The notes below the pieces were generated by a model. That model saw only the letters and a list, made by a program, of their open reading frames with translations, searched no databases and was not told the origin of the DNA. Shown piece by piece: positions 14,431 to 21,767 of a stretch of 22,956 bases of DNA. Both the position numbers and the translations under genes were made by a program. Each line of letters opens with the position of its first letter. Position 1 is the first letter of the stretch. Where the stretch lies: assembly GCA_964455975.1 (NCBI GenBank), contig CAYVYP010000022.1, forward strand, positions 1 to 22,956, read 5' to 3'. The stretch is from JAETTH01 sp964455975. Lineage in GTDB: Bacteria; Bacillota; Clostridia; TANB77; CAG-508.

Positions 14431-15208
14431 TGACATTATTTATTATAATGATGAATTAAATGATGAGTTTTCTAAAGCAAAAATAGTACCTAGAATAATA
14501 GATGAAAATTATAAATATATTCATAAAAATTATTTATGGAATGCATGCTCTTTTGCATTACAAAATATATTAAGTATGCCAATAAAAATATTATATTCAA
14601 AAATAAAATTTAAAATAACTTATATTGGAAAAGAAAAATTAAAAGAATATAAAAATGAAGGATATTTTATATATGCTAATCATACACAAGCTTTTGCAGA
14701 TACATTTATACCGAGCATTGCAAATTATCCTAAAAGAAATTTTTTTATAGTTAATCCAGAAAATGTTTCAATGAAGTTTTTAAAGAATATAGCACAAATG
14801 TTAGGAGCAATACCAATTCCAAGCAATAAAAATGCAATGAAAAACTTTTTAGAAACAATTAATATAAAAATAAAAGATAATGGGTCAATTACTATCTATC
14901 CAGAAGCTCATATATGGCCATATTATACTAAAATAAGACCTTTTAAAGATGTTTCATTTAAATATCCTATACAATTAAATAAGCCATCATTTTGTATAAC
15001 AAATACATATCAAAGTTATGGAAAAAACAATGACAAAATAAAAATAGTAACATATATAGATGGACCATTTTTTCTAGATGAAGGATTAAATTTAAAACAA
15101 AACCAGAAAAATTTAAGAAATAAAATATATGATTGTATGGTTAAAAGAAGTAAAAATAGTAATATAGAAAAAATTAAATATATAAAAACCAAAAAAAATA
15201 CAGATTGA
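14420..15208 (+). CDS. PlsC-like acyltransferase
   Basis: This 262-residue protein has an amphipathic N-terminal membrane segment (about 38-60) and an acyltransferase core: YANHTQAFAD (His88, Asp94) and the later block IYPEAHIWPYYTKIRPF. The catalytic motif has five rather than four residues between His and Asp, so it belongs to a divergent subgroup. I place the start at ATG 14420, inside the end of the preceding acyltransferase (11-nt overlap), with AAGG at 14407-14410 as RBS; the upstream in-frame TTG at 14414 is less likely. Two PlsC-type domains in tandem with two GT8 domains suggest stepwise acylation and glycosylation of a membrane lipid. Confidence 0.85.
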   Translation: MKNNDIIYYNDELNDEFSKAKIVPRIIDENYKYIHKNYLWNACSFALQNILSMPIKILYSKIKFKITYIGKEKLKEYKNEGYFIYANHTQAFADTFIPSIANYPKRNFFIVNPENVSMKFLKNIAQMLGAIPIPSNKNAMKNFLETINIKIKDNGSITIYPEAHIWPYYTKIRPFKDVSFKYPIQLNKPSFCITNTYQSYGKNNDKIKIVTYIDGPFFLDEGLNLKQNQKNLRNKIYDCMVKRSKNSNIEKIKYIKTKKNTD

Positions 15209-15232
15209 TTTAAAATCAGTCTGTATTTTTTT
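15191..15232. terminator. Bidirectional terminator between convergent genes
   Basis: Long A/T-flanked hairpin (AATACAGATTGATT pairing with AATCAGTCTGTATT). An A run on one side and a T run on the other allow termination of both the acyltransferase transcript and the opposing tmcAL transcript. Confidence 0.8.
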
Positions 15233-15239
15233 GAAGAAA

Positions 15240-16476
15240 CTATTTTATATTTAATACTTTTTTTGTATAATCTAAATTTGCCCACGAATCATACTCATAG
15301 CCTAAAGTATATACATTTGTAGCAAAAATATCTTTTTCTAGCATACTTTTTTGTTGCTTATTAGTACAATTATCCATAAATTTTTTTACAGAAGTAATAA
15401 TACTTAATTTTGGATTAGCTTCAGAAATTTCAGAAAGTAACATTTTACCATTTTGGTTAAATCCTAAAACACGAATATATGGAGGAGTTTTATAAGAATT
15501 TTCCATATCTTTTTTTGTAATTCCTAAAAGGCTGTATACTAATATTCTTTGAATTCTACTTTGAGTATATCGCTTTGATTTTACAATATTAATAAGTTCT
15601 AAAACAGTATTACAAGAGTTAGCAGCATTTTTGATACTATTTTCTAATCCTTCACAAACATCTGGAAGATTTGCAATTTCTAATGTTGTCATTTTTCTTA
15701 AATTATATATTATTTCTTTATCAAAACAAGATAAATCTTTTACAATATTTCCTTTTTTTATTTGTTCTTCAAGGAGTGCATAAGAATTTTCTGGAAGGAC
15801 TGATTTTAATTTTTTAAAATCATTAGCAATAATTAGTTTTCTAACAGCAGTTGCACTTGCAAAATTGTTTTTTATAGTTTCATCATTATAACCAGTTTCA
15901 ATTCTCTTTAAAGCAAAAGGAGTTATTTTACTATTAAGTTTTTTTATTGCTTTTAAATATTCTATTGCTAAAATATTATTAGGAGAAGAAAGTACATTAG
16001 CATATTTTCTAATATCATTTAAATACATTAAAAGTGCATTCTCTCTAGCTTTAGGATATGAAATACCTTTACTAAGTTCATGGTTTAATATAGATTTATA
16101 CTCTTTTGGTTCATTAGACAAAACATTAGCACATGTATTTAAAATATCAGTGTTAGAAGTTTCGCATCCAAAAGAAAGATAATCAACAATTTGCATAGAA
16201 TCTAAAATTTTAATAGCACCATATGCAAAATTTTCAGCACTAGAAACACTATAAATAGTAGGCAATTCGATTACTAAATCAACACCACTTAATAATGCCA
16301 TACCGAGCTTTTGTCCATTTATCAACAATAGAAGAGTTTCCTCTTTGAACAAAATTACCACTTATTATAGCAACTGTATAATCACAATTAGTTTGTTTTT
16401 TTGATTCTGACAAATGATATAAATGACCATTATGAAATGGATTATATTCAGCAATTATCCCTAAAACTTTAGCCAT
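15240..16476 (-). CDS. tmcAL: tRNA(Met) cytidine acetate ligase, interrupted by a +1 frameshift
   Basis: The N-terminal frame (16476 down to 16279) gives MAKVLGIIAEYNPFHNGHLY with the nucleotidyltransferase HxGH motif (His15, His18) and SGNFVQRG. The rest (down to 15240) gives MALLSGVDLVIELP, SSAENFAYGA and FGCETS, together about 411 residues, the normal TmcAL (YlbM) length. TmcAL activates acetate with ATP and acetylates C34 of elongator tRNA-Met. The two frames join at one extra base: after GCT-CGG (16308-16303), base 16302 must be skipped to read ATG-GCA. The RBS AAGGAGGA (about 16482-16489) supports the start. Apart from this base nothing is degraded, so the gene is either functional with a sequencing error, or read through by +1 shifting. 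Confidence 0.87.
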
Positions 16477-16487
16477 AAGTTTCCTCC

Positions 16488-16516
16488 TTGCAGGATTAAT
16501 AATTTATTGATATAAT
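16488..16516 (+). promoter_or_regulatory. Promoter of rnhA
   Basis: TTGCAG (16488-16493), 17-nt spacer, TATAAT (16511-16516), in the divergent tmcAL-rnhA spacer. Confidence 0.6.
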
Positions 16517-16557
16517 ATCACAAATTATCAAAATTTACAAATGAAAGGTAAAATAAT

Positions 16558-17010
16558 ATGGAAAATGTAATTATTTATACAGATGGAGCCTGTTCTGGAA
16601 ATCCTGGACCTGGAGGATGGGGAGCAATACTAAAATATAACGATGCTTATAAAGAAATATCAGGAGGGAAAAAAGACACTACAAATAATGTAATGGAATT
16701 AACAGCAGTAATAGAAAGTTTAAAAATGCTTAAATTTGAGTGCAAAGTAGAATTATATAGTGACAGCGCATATGTAGTAAATGCTTTTTTACAAGGTTGG
16801 ATTTATGGTTGGATGAAAAATGGATGGAAAACAGCCTCAAAAGAACCAGTAAAAAATAAAGAATTATGGCAAGAATTATATGAATTAACAAGAAAGCATG
16901 AAGTTAAATTTAATAAAGTAAAAGGACATAGTGATAATGAGTATAATAATAGATGTGATGAATTAGCAAGAAATGCAATAACAAATCTAAACCCAAACAC
17001 TTCCAATTAA
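16558..17010 (+). CDS. rnhA: Ribonuclease HI
   Basis: At 150 residues this is a typical bacterial RNase HI. The full catalytic set is present: Asp9 in YTDGACSGNPGPGGWG, Glu47 in NNVMELTA, Asp69 in YSDSAYV, His124 in VKGHSDN and Asp134 in NRCDELAR. It degrades the RNA strand of RNA-DNA hybrids, removing primers and R-loops in the cytosol. It retains the basic-handle region around WMKNGWKTASKEPVKN. It is transcribed divergently from tmcAL and followed 59 nt later by coaE, probably with a second promoter between. Confidence 0.95.
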   Translation: MENVIIYTDGACSGNPGPGGWGAILKYNDAYKEISGGKKDTTNNVMELTAVIESLKMLKFECKVELYSDSAYVVNAFLQGWIYGWMKNGWKTASKEPVKNKELWQELYELTRKHEVKFNKVKGHSDNEYNNRCDELARNAITNLNPNTSN

Positions 17011-17029
17011 GGTAAATATATGTTATAAT
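17001..17029 (+). promoter_or_regulatory. Possible promoter of coaE
   Basis: A perfect TATAAT (17024-17029) with a weak TTCCAA (17001-17006) 17 nt upstream. It overlaps the end of rnhA. Confidence 0.4.
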
Positions 17030-17069
17030 ATAAACATCTTATGTATAGTCCTAAAAAGGAGAATAAAAT

Positions 17070-17648
17070 ATGAAAATAATTGGAGTAACAGGAAATTCAG
17101 GTTCTGGGAAAAGTACAATATGTAATATATTAAAAGAAGAATATAATGCAGAAATAATAGATGCAGATGAAGTGGCAAAAAAACTTTCTAAAAAAGGTAC
17201 TATGTATATGAAATCTATAGTTGAATACTTTGGACCAGATGTAGTAACTAAAAGTGGAAGCTTAAATAGAAAAAAATTAGCAAATATTATATATGAAGAT
17301 GATAAAAAAAGAGAAAAACTAAATAAATTTACTTTTATTTATGTTGTAGATGAAATAAAAAGTAATATAAATAAATTAAATTCTGCAAAATTAATAGTAA
17401 TAGATGCTCCACTTTTATTTGAAAGTGATTTAGACAAAATATGTGACTTTGTTATAGGCGTAATAGCAGAAGAACAAACTAAAATAGAAAGAATATGTAA
17501 ACGTGATAAAATAGAAGAAGAAATTGCTAAAAAAAGATTAGCAGTACAATCACAAGATAAATTTATTATAGAAAATTCAGATTATATAATAGAAAACAAT
17601 AAAGATATAAATAAAATTAAAAAAGAATTAGAAAAAATAATGAAATAA
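17070..17648 (+). CDS. coaE: Dephospho-CoA kinase
   Basis: This 192-residue P-loop kinase starts MKIIGVTGNSGSGKSTICNI (Walker A GNSGSGKST, 8-16), then IIDADEVAK, the CoaE substrate-binding region after the P-loop. It also has VIDAPLLFESDLD, the characteristic CoaE lid-proximal motif, and RICKRD and RLAVQSQDK. It phosphorylates the ribose 3'-hydroxyl of dephospho-CoA, the last step of CoA synthesis. RBS AAAAAGGAG precedes the start. Length and motifs are complete and nothing is unusual. A terminator follows immediately. Confidence 0.95.
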   Translation: MKIIGVTGNSGSGKSTICNILKEEYNAEIIDADEVAKKLSKKGTMYMKSIVEYFGPDVVTKSGSLNRKKLANIIYEDDKKREKLNKFTFIYVVDEIKSNINKLNSAKLIVIDAPLLFESDLDKICDFVIGVIAEEQTKIERICKRDKIEEEIAKKRLAVQSQDKFIIENSDYIIENNKDINKIKKELEKIMK

Positions 17649-17653
17649 ATATT

Positions 17654-17689
17654 AAAAATAATCCTCATATAATAGGGGATTATTTTTTT
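17654..17689 (+). terminator. Intrinsic terminator of coaE
   Basis: The AAAATAATCCTC arm pairs with GGGGATTATTTT (loop ATATAATA, one G-T pair), followed by T7. Confidence 0.8.
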
Positions 17690-17743
17690 ATGTTTTTTAA
17701 CATTACAATAAAATTACAAATGTATTACATTTTTATTACGATG

Positions 17744-17772
17744 TTGAAAAGCATATTTTTTTAGTATACAAT
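17744..17772 (+). promoter_or_regulatory. Promoter fixing the start of the 198-aa gene
   Basis: TTGAAA (17744-17749), 17-nt spacer, TACAAT (17767-17772). Transcripts would start near 17779, downstream of the in-frame ATG at 17771, so translation must begin at 17822. Confidence 0.65.
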
Positions 17773-17821
17773 GAAGAAAAATAGTAGAAACATAAGAAAA
17801 TGCCAAAATAGGAGGAATAAT

Positions 17822-18418
17822 ATGGAAACTTTTGCAGACTATATTCTTTCAGAGCCAAATCATATAAAAAAGATGGAAATAGTATATTATTTACAGAAAA
17901 AGACTAACATTTTTTATGATAAATCTGTTATATTTAAAACGCAACTTGCAAAAATGTTTGTTGAAGAAATGAAATTAGATGTAGATATTAATATAGTAGT
18001 AACAGCTTGTTTATTATATGCTTGCAAAAAAATGAGTGATCCAGCAGATTTAGAAAAAGTAAAAGGATATGCAAAAGAAGGAGCAAAATATTTAGAAACA
18101 CTAGGATTCTCAAAAAGATTTTGTAAGATATGTGAAGAAGTAAATAGATATAGTGGAAGTATGCCAAGAGAAAAAGAAAGTGATATATTAGAACTTGTTG
18201 ATCAATTTGGTGGAATGTTGTTACATAGACCAGAAAGAAAAGCATTTGAAATAGATGAAGCATTAGTTTTATTAGAATATAGAAATTTAAAAAATGAACA
18301 CAACATATATTTAGAACAGTTTAAAAAGTTTGTACAAAAAATGGAAGAACTTAAGATAAATAATGGAACAGGTGTTGGAATTATAACAGATTTAAAAGAA
18401 AGGATGAATGCGGTATGA
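17822..18418 (+). CDS. Conserved-looking helical protein, possibly degenerate HD fold
   Basis: The 198-residue product starts METFADYILSEPNHIKKMEI. ATG 17822 follows a strong TAGGAGG (17808-17814), and the promoter lies downstream of the longer in-frame start at 17771. The protein is almost all helical. The stretch VVTACLLYACKKMSDPADLE followed later by REKESDILELVDQFGGMLLH recalls HD-superfamily helices, but the metal-binding His-Asp pair is not visible, so I would not assign activity. It has no signal peptide or membrane segment. Its stop overlaps the start of a 58-residue ORF (ATGA), so the two are coupled. Function unknown. Confidence 0.8.
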   Translation: METFADYILSEPNHIKKMEIVYYLQKKTNIFYDKSVIFKTQLAKMFVEEMKLDVDINIVVTACLLYACKKMSDPADLEKVKGYAKEGAKYLETLGFSKRFCKICEEVNRYSGSMPREKESDILELVDQFGGMLLHRPERKAFEIDEALVLLEYRNLKNEHNIYLEQFKKFVQKMEELKINNGTGVGIITDLKERMNAV

Positions 18419-18591
18419 GTTTAATGGGAGCAGAAGAATTTAGAGCTTGTAGAAATGCATGCATAAAAACAGAAGAAAATAGAGCAAAAGCAAAAAGTAT
18501 GGAAGGACAAGAAAAAACTGACAATGTATCTAAACTAACAAGTGAAGGATTTAAAGAAATAATAAATGATGTAGATGGACTTGAATTATAG
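18415..18591 (+). CDS. 58-residue protein coupled to the preceding gene
   Basis: ATG 18415 overlaps the preceding TGA (ATGA). The frame encodes MSLMGAEEFRACRNACIKTE, an acidic helical middle and a hydrophilic end GFKEIINDVDGLEL, with stop TAG at 18589-18591. The upstream GAAAGGATG provides a plausible RBS. Two Cys residues (12 and 16, CRNAC) are spaced for a helix. The tight coupling, strong coding composition and an immediately following hairpin support a real gene. I recognise no family. It may be a partner subunit or regulator of the 198-residue protein. Confidence 0.65.
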   Translation: MSLMGAEEFRACRNACIKTEENRAKAKSMEGQEKTDNVSKLTSEGFKEIINDVDGLEL

Positions 18592-18614
18592 GAGGATTTT
18601 TAAATCCTCTTTAA
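18590..18614 (+). terminator. Hairpin after the 58-aa gene, possible terminator
   Basis: GGAGGATTT (18591-18599) pairs with AAATCCTCT (18602-18610), followed by TTTAATTTT. The stem is strong but the T run is broken, so termination may be partial. Confidence 0.45.
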
Positions 18615-18656
18615 TTTTGGAATAGTTATAAGCAAAGCACAGATAGGAGAATTATT

Positions 18657-19859
18657 ATGAATGAAGTTTTTGCAGATTTACATGTACATATAGGAAGAAG
18701 TGAAAATGGTAAGCCAATTAAAATAACAGCAGCAAGAAGCCTTAATTTTGCAAATATAGCAAAAGAATGTTATGAAAGAAAAGGAATAAATGTAGTAGGA
18801 ATAATAGATTGTGCATCTCCATATGTAATAGAAGATATAGAAAATTTTCTAAAAACAGGTGATGCATATGAACTAAAAGATGGGGGAATTATTTATAAAG
18901 ATAAAGTCTGCATTCTTTTAGGAAGTGAAGTAGAAACATCAGAAGTAAGTAGAGATGCTAAATGCGGAGCAGCTCATAATGTATGCTTTTTTCCACATTT
19001 AAAAGATATAAAAGGCTTTTCAATGGAAATGAGAAATCATATTAAAAATATAACATTAAGTACACAAAGGTCAGATTTATCAGGATATGAATTAATAGAT
19101 ATTGTAGAAAAATACAATGGTATTTTAATTCCAGCACATGTATTTACACCATTTAAAAGTTACTATGGAAATTGTGTAGATAGAATGAAAGATATATTTA
19201 AAGAAAAATATGACAAAATATTTGCTATAGAATTAGGGTTAAGTTCAGATACATTTTTAGCAGATACAATATCAGAATTAGAAAACAAAACTTTTGTAAC
19301 AAATTCAGATGCACATTCTCTTCCAAAAATAGCAAGGGAATATAATAAAATGCAAGTTGAAGATATTTCTTTTAAAGAAGTAGTAAAAGCACTAAAAAAT
19401 GAAGATGGAAGAAAAATAGTTGCAAATTATGGATTAAATCCAAAACTTGGAAAATATCATAGAACATATTGTGATGATTGTAATAAGGCAATTCAAACAA
19501 AAGAACCAGTAACACAATGTCCTAACTGTGGAAGTAAAAAAGTAACCTTTGGTGTTTTTGATAGAATAGAGTTAATAAAAGATAAAGAAAAAACTAAAAG
19601 TCCACAAAATAGACCACCATATATTTATCAAACCCCACTTACATTTATACCAGGACTTGGAGGTAAAACAATAGATAAATTATTAAATAATTTTGGAACT
19701 GAAATGACAATTCTTCATAAATTATCTTTTGATGATATAGAAGCTGTTGTTGGTGAAAAACTTGCAAAAATAATAGAAGATGCAAAAGAAGGAAAATTAG
19801 ACTTGCAAGCCGGTGGCGGTGGAGTATATGGAAAAATAGCACAAAAAAAAGAATGTTAA
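18657..19859 (+). CDS. Endonuclease Q (PHP-domain DNA repair nuclease)
   Basis: At 400 residues it matches EndoQ (bacterial YqxK-like) length. The PHP metallo-domain has DLHVHIG (8-14), LGSEVETS (about 88-95), PAHVFTP (about 161-167) and TNSDAHS (about 217-223), which supply the metal ligands. A zinc ribbon follows, CDDCNKAIQTKEPVTQCPNC (CxxC...CxxC, about 272-291). The C-terminal helix-hairpin-helix-like region has FIPGLGGKTIDKLLNNFG. EndoQ cleaves DNA 5' of deaminated bases such as uracil and hypoxanthine and of abasic sites. The gene ends with a Gly-rich tail (AGGGGVYGKIAQ). The RBS is GATAGGAG. It is followed after 80 nt by spoIIM. Confidence 0.87.
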   Translation: MNEVFADLHVHIGRSENGKPIKITAARSLNFANIAKECYERKGINVVGIIDCASPYVIEDIENFLKTGDAYELKDGGIIYKDKVCILLGSEVETSEVSRDAKCGAAHNVCFFPHLKDIKGFSMEMRNHIKNITLSTQRSDLSGYELIDIVEKYNGILIPAHVFTPFKSYYGNCVDRMKDIFKEKYDKIFAIELGLSSDTFLADTISELENKTFVTNSDAHSLPKIAREYNKMQVEDISFKEVVKALKNEDGRKIVANYGLNPKLGKYHRTYCDDCNKAIQTKEPVTQCPNCGSKKVTFGVFDRIELIKDKEKTKSPQNRPPYIYQTPLTFIPGLGGKTIDKLLNNFGTEMTILHKLSFDDIEAVVGEKLAKIIEDAKEGKLDLQAGGGGVYGKIAQKKEC

Positions 19860-19939
19860 AAAATATTTTTATGTTGTTCTAAATTATATTTTTACTTAAT
19901 ACACATTATGTATAAGACAAAATAAGGAGAGTAAAATAA

Positions 19940-20581
19940 ATGAAAGAGCAAAAGAAAAAGAGCGTTTTTAAAACTATAATATATAATCATATTATAAATA
20001 ATCTAAAAGAATACATAATTGTAACATTAATTTTTATAGTAGGAATTATTTTAGGCGTATTATTTATAAACAATGCAGACCAAACAGTTCAAACGCAAAT
20101 AAGCGATTATATAAATCAATTTATATCTGCAATAAAAGGTGAATATGTTATAGATAAAGTTGGATTATTACTTACATCAATAAAAAATAATATATTGTTA
20201 GCAATAATTTTATGGTTTGTCGGTTCTACAGTAGTAGGATTACCAATAGTTGCAGCAATTATTGGAATAAGAGGGTTTTCAATCGGATATACAGTTGCAT
20301 CATCTGTTGCTGTGCTAGGTGCAGGAAAAGGAAGTTTATTCTCATTATCTAGTATGTTAATGCAAAATTTGTTGTTTATACCAGCAATATTTGCTTTGGC
20401 AGTAAGTGGAATAAAACTATATAAATCAATAATGAAAGACAAAAGAAAAGAAAATATAAAGTTGGAAATATATAGGCATACTATTTTTTCAATAATTATG
20501 TTATTAGTTTTAGTAGTGTCTTCAATTGTTGAAGTATATGTATCTTCAAATATAATTACACTATGTGTCAACTATTTATAG
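19940..20581 (+). CDS. spoIIM: Stage II sporulation protein M
   Basis: This 213-residue membrane protein has about five hydrophobic helices and the family features: a basic N-terminus, the first helix IVTLIFIVGIILGVLFINN, the central ILWFVGSTVVGLPIVAAIIG and GFSIGYTVASSVAVLGAGKG. SpoIIM, with SpoIID and SpoIIP, drives septal peptidoglycan hydrolysis during engulfment and is normally made in the mother cell under sigma-E. A sigma-E-type promoter could not be identified with confidence in the 80-nt gap. RBS AAGGAG. It lies directly upstream of xerD, an arrangement common in spore-formers, and shows that the host makes endospores. Confidence 0.9.
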   Translation: MKEQKKKSVFKTIIYNHIINNLKEYIIVTLIFIVGIILGVLFINNADQTVQTQISDYINQFISAIKGEYVIDKVGLLLTSIKNNILLAIILWFVGSTVVGLPIVAAIIGIRGFSIGYTVASSVAVLGAGKGSLFSLSSMLMQNLLFIPAIFALAVSGIKLYKSIMKDKRKENIKLEIYRHTIFSIIMLLVLVVSSIVEVYVSSNIITLCVNYL

Positions 20582-20616
20582 AAAAAAATGTAGAAAAAAT
20601 GTAGAAAAATGTAAAA
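20581..20616 (+). repeat. Degenerate tandem repeat of GAAAAA(A)TGTA
   Basis: Three consecutive units of 12, 11 and 10 nt (GAAAAAAATGTA, GAAAAAATGTA, GAAAAATGTA) directly after the spoIIM stop codon, each one A shorter than the last. It has no obvious function and may be slippage-derived. Confidence 0.55.
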
Positions 20617-20621
20617 AAGTA

Positions 20622-20650
20622 TTTACATTTCAAATCTAATTTGATATAAC
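20622..20650 (+). promoter_or_regulatory. Promoter of xerD
   Basis: TTTACA (20622-20627), 17-nt spacer, TATAAC (20645-20650), 50 nt before the xerD start. Confidence 0.55.
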
Positions 20651-20699
20651 ATATATAGTTTATGTAAATTTAAATAATAAAATGATAGGGGAGCTTAAA

Positions 20700-21581
20700 A
20701 TGGAAAAACAAATTAAATCTTTTTTAGAATTTCTTCAAAATGATAAAAAATTATCAGATAATACTTTACAATCATATAGAAGAGATATAGAACAATACGA
20801 AAATTATATGGAAAAAGAAAAAATAAATTATTTAAAAGTAACAGAAGAAAATATAAAAAATTATTTAATATCTTTAGAAAAAATAGGAAAGAAAACTTCT
20901 ACAGTTTCTAGAAATTTAGCTTCCATAAGATCTTTTTATCAATATTTATTAAGAACAAAAAAAGTTAAACAAGACCCTACAGAAAGTGTTCAAGCACCTA
21001 AAGTAGAAAAAAAAGCACCAAGTATATTATCTTCAAAAGAAATAGAATTATTATTAGATCAACCTAAAGATGTAGATTTAAAAGGAACTCGTGATAAAGC
21101 AATGCTTGAATTTGCATATGCTACAGGAATGAGAGTAACAGAAATAATTTCACTTAATTTAGAAGATGTTAATTTAGAAGAAGGATTTGTAACTTGTAAA
21201 ACAGCTACAAAACAAAGAAATATACCTTTAGGAACAATGTCTTTAAATGCTTTAAAAGAATATATAGAAGATGCCAGAGGAGTTTTAATAAAAAAAGACT
21301 CTGAAAAAGCATTATTTGTTAATATAAATGGAACAAGATTAACAAGACAAGGTTTTTGGAAAATTATAAAATATTACAAAGAGCAAGCTCACATTACAAA
21401 AGACATAACACCACATGTTTTAAGACATTCATTTGCAACACATTTACTTCAAAATGGAGCAGATTTAAAAGCAATTCAAACAATGCTTGGACATTCAGAT
21501 ATATCTTCAACACAAGTATATATGCAATTCCAAGATGTTGGATTAAAAAATGTATATAAAAAAGCTCATCCAAGAGCATAA
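20700..21581 (+). CDS. xerD: Site-specific tyrosine recombinase XerD
   Basis: The 293-residue tyrosine recombinase has an N-terminal SAM-like core-binding domain (about 1-90) and a catalytic domain with the complete set: Arg145 in ATGMRVTE, Lys167, His239 and Arg242 in HVLRHSFATHLL, His265 in MLGHSD and Tyr274 in STQVYMQ. Length and the PRA C-terminus fit XerD, which resolves chromosome dimers at dif. I place the start at ATG 20700, 6 nt after AGGGGAG (20687-20693); an in-frame ATG at 20682 precedes that RBS. Its position after spoIIM supports the chromosomal XerD role rather than a mobile integrase. Confidence 0.9.
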   Translation: MEKQIKSFLEFLQNDKKLSDNTLQSYRRDIEQYENYMEKEKINYLKVTEENIKNYLISLEKIGKKTSTVSRNLASIRSFYQYLLRTKKVKQDPTESVQAPKVEKKAPSILSSKEIELLLDQPKDVDLKGTRDKAMLEFAYATGMRVTEIISLNLEDVNLEEGFVTCKTATKQRNIPLGTMSLNALKEYIEDARGVLIKKDSEKALFVNINGTRLTRQGFWKIIKYYKEQAHITKDITPHVLRHSFATHLLQNGADLKAIQTMLGHSDISSTQVYMQFQDVGLKNVYKKAHPRA

Positions 21582-21591
21582 AACCATAAAC

Positions 21592-21621
21592 AAAAGACTT
21601 ACCACTTGGTAGGTCTTTTTG
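21592..21621 (+). terminator. Intrinsic terminator of xerD
   Basis: AAAAGACTTACC (21592-21603) pairs with GGTAGGTCTTTT (21608-21619) around ACTT, followed by T residues. Confidence 0.85.
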
Positions 21622-21648
21622 TAATTTACATAAATTTAATGAATATAC

Positions 21649-21677
21649 TTGACAGCAAACAAGAATACATATAAAAT
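21649..21677 (+). promoter_or_regulatory. Promoter of rny
   Basis: TTGACA (21649-21654), 17-nt spacer, TAAAAT (21672-21677). It leaves a leader of about 85 nt before the start codon. Confidence 0.7.
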
Positions 21678-21767
21678 AAGTATGTGAGTTAAAATATATT
21701 CTAAAATAATAATTAGTTATATAATTTATCTGAACATTGAAAAATTAATAGAAAGAGGTGTATGATT

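Noticed and set aside
15016..15285. Minus-strand ORF opposite the last acyltransferase
   Set aside because: Hydrophobic, low-complexity shadow of the plus-strand gene, without an RBS.
17771..17821. Upstream in-frame ATG giving a 215-aa version of the 198-aa protein
   Set aside because: It overlaps the -10 of the likely promoter, and a strong RBS sits inside the extension, right before ATG 17822.
20116..20571. 151-aa minus-strand ORF inside spoIIM
   Set aside because: Antisense shadow of a well-supported membrane protein gene.
20581..20616. A-rich tandem units as a CRISPR or origin repeat
   Set aside because: Only three 10-12-nt units without spacers or DnaA-like boxes; best explained by slippage.
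20682..20699. Longer xerD start at 20682
   Set aside because: The RBS AGGGGAG lies within this extension; the normal XerD N-terminus begins at 20700.
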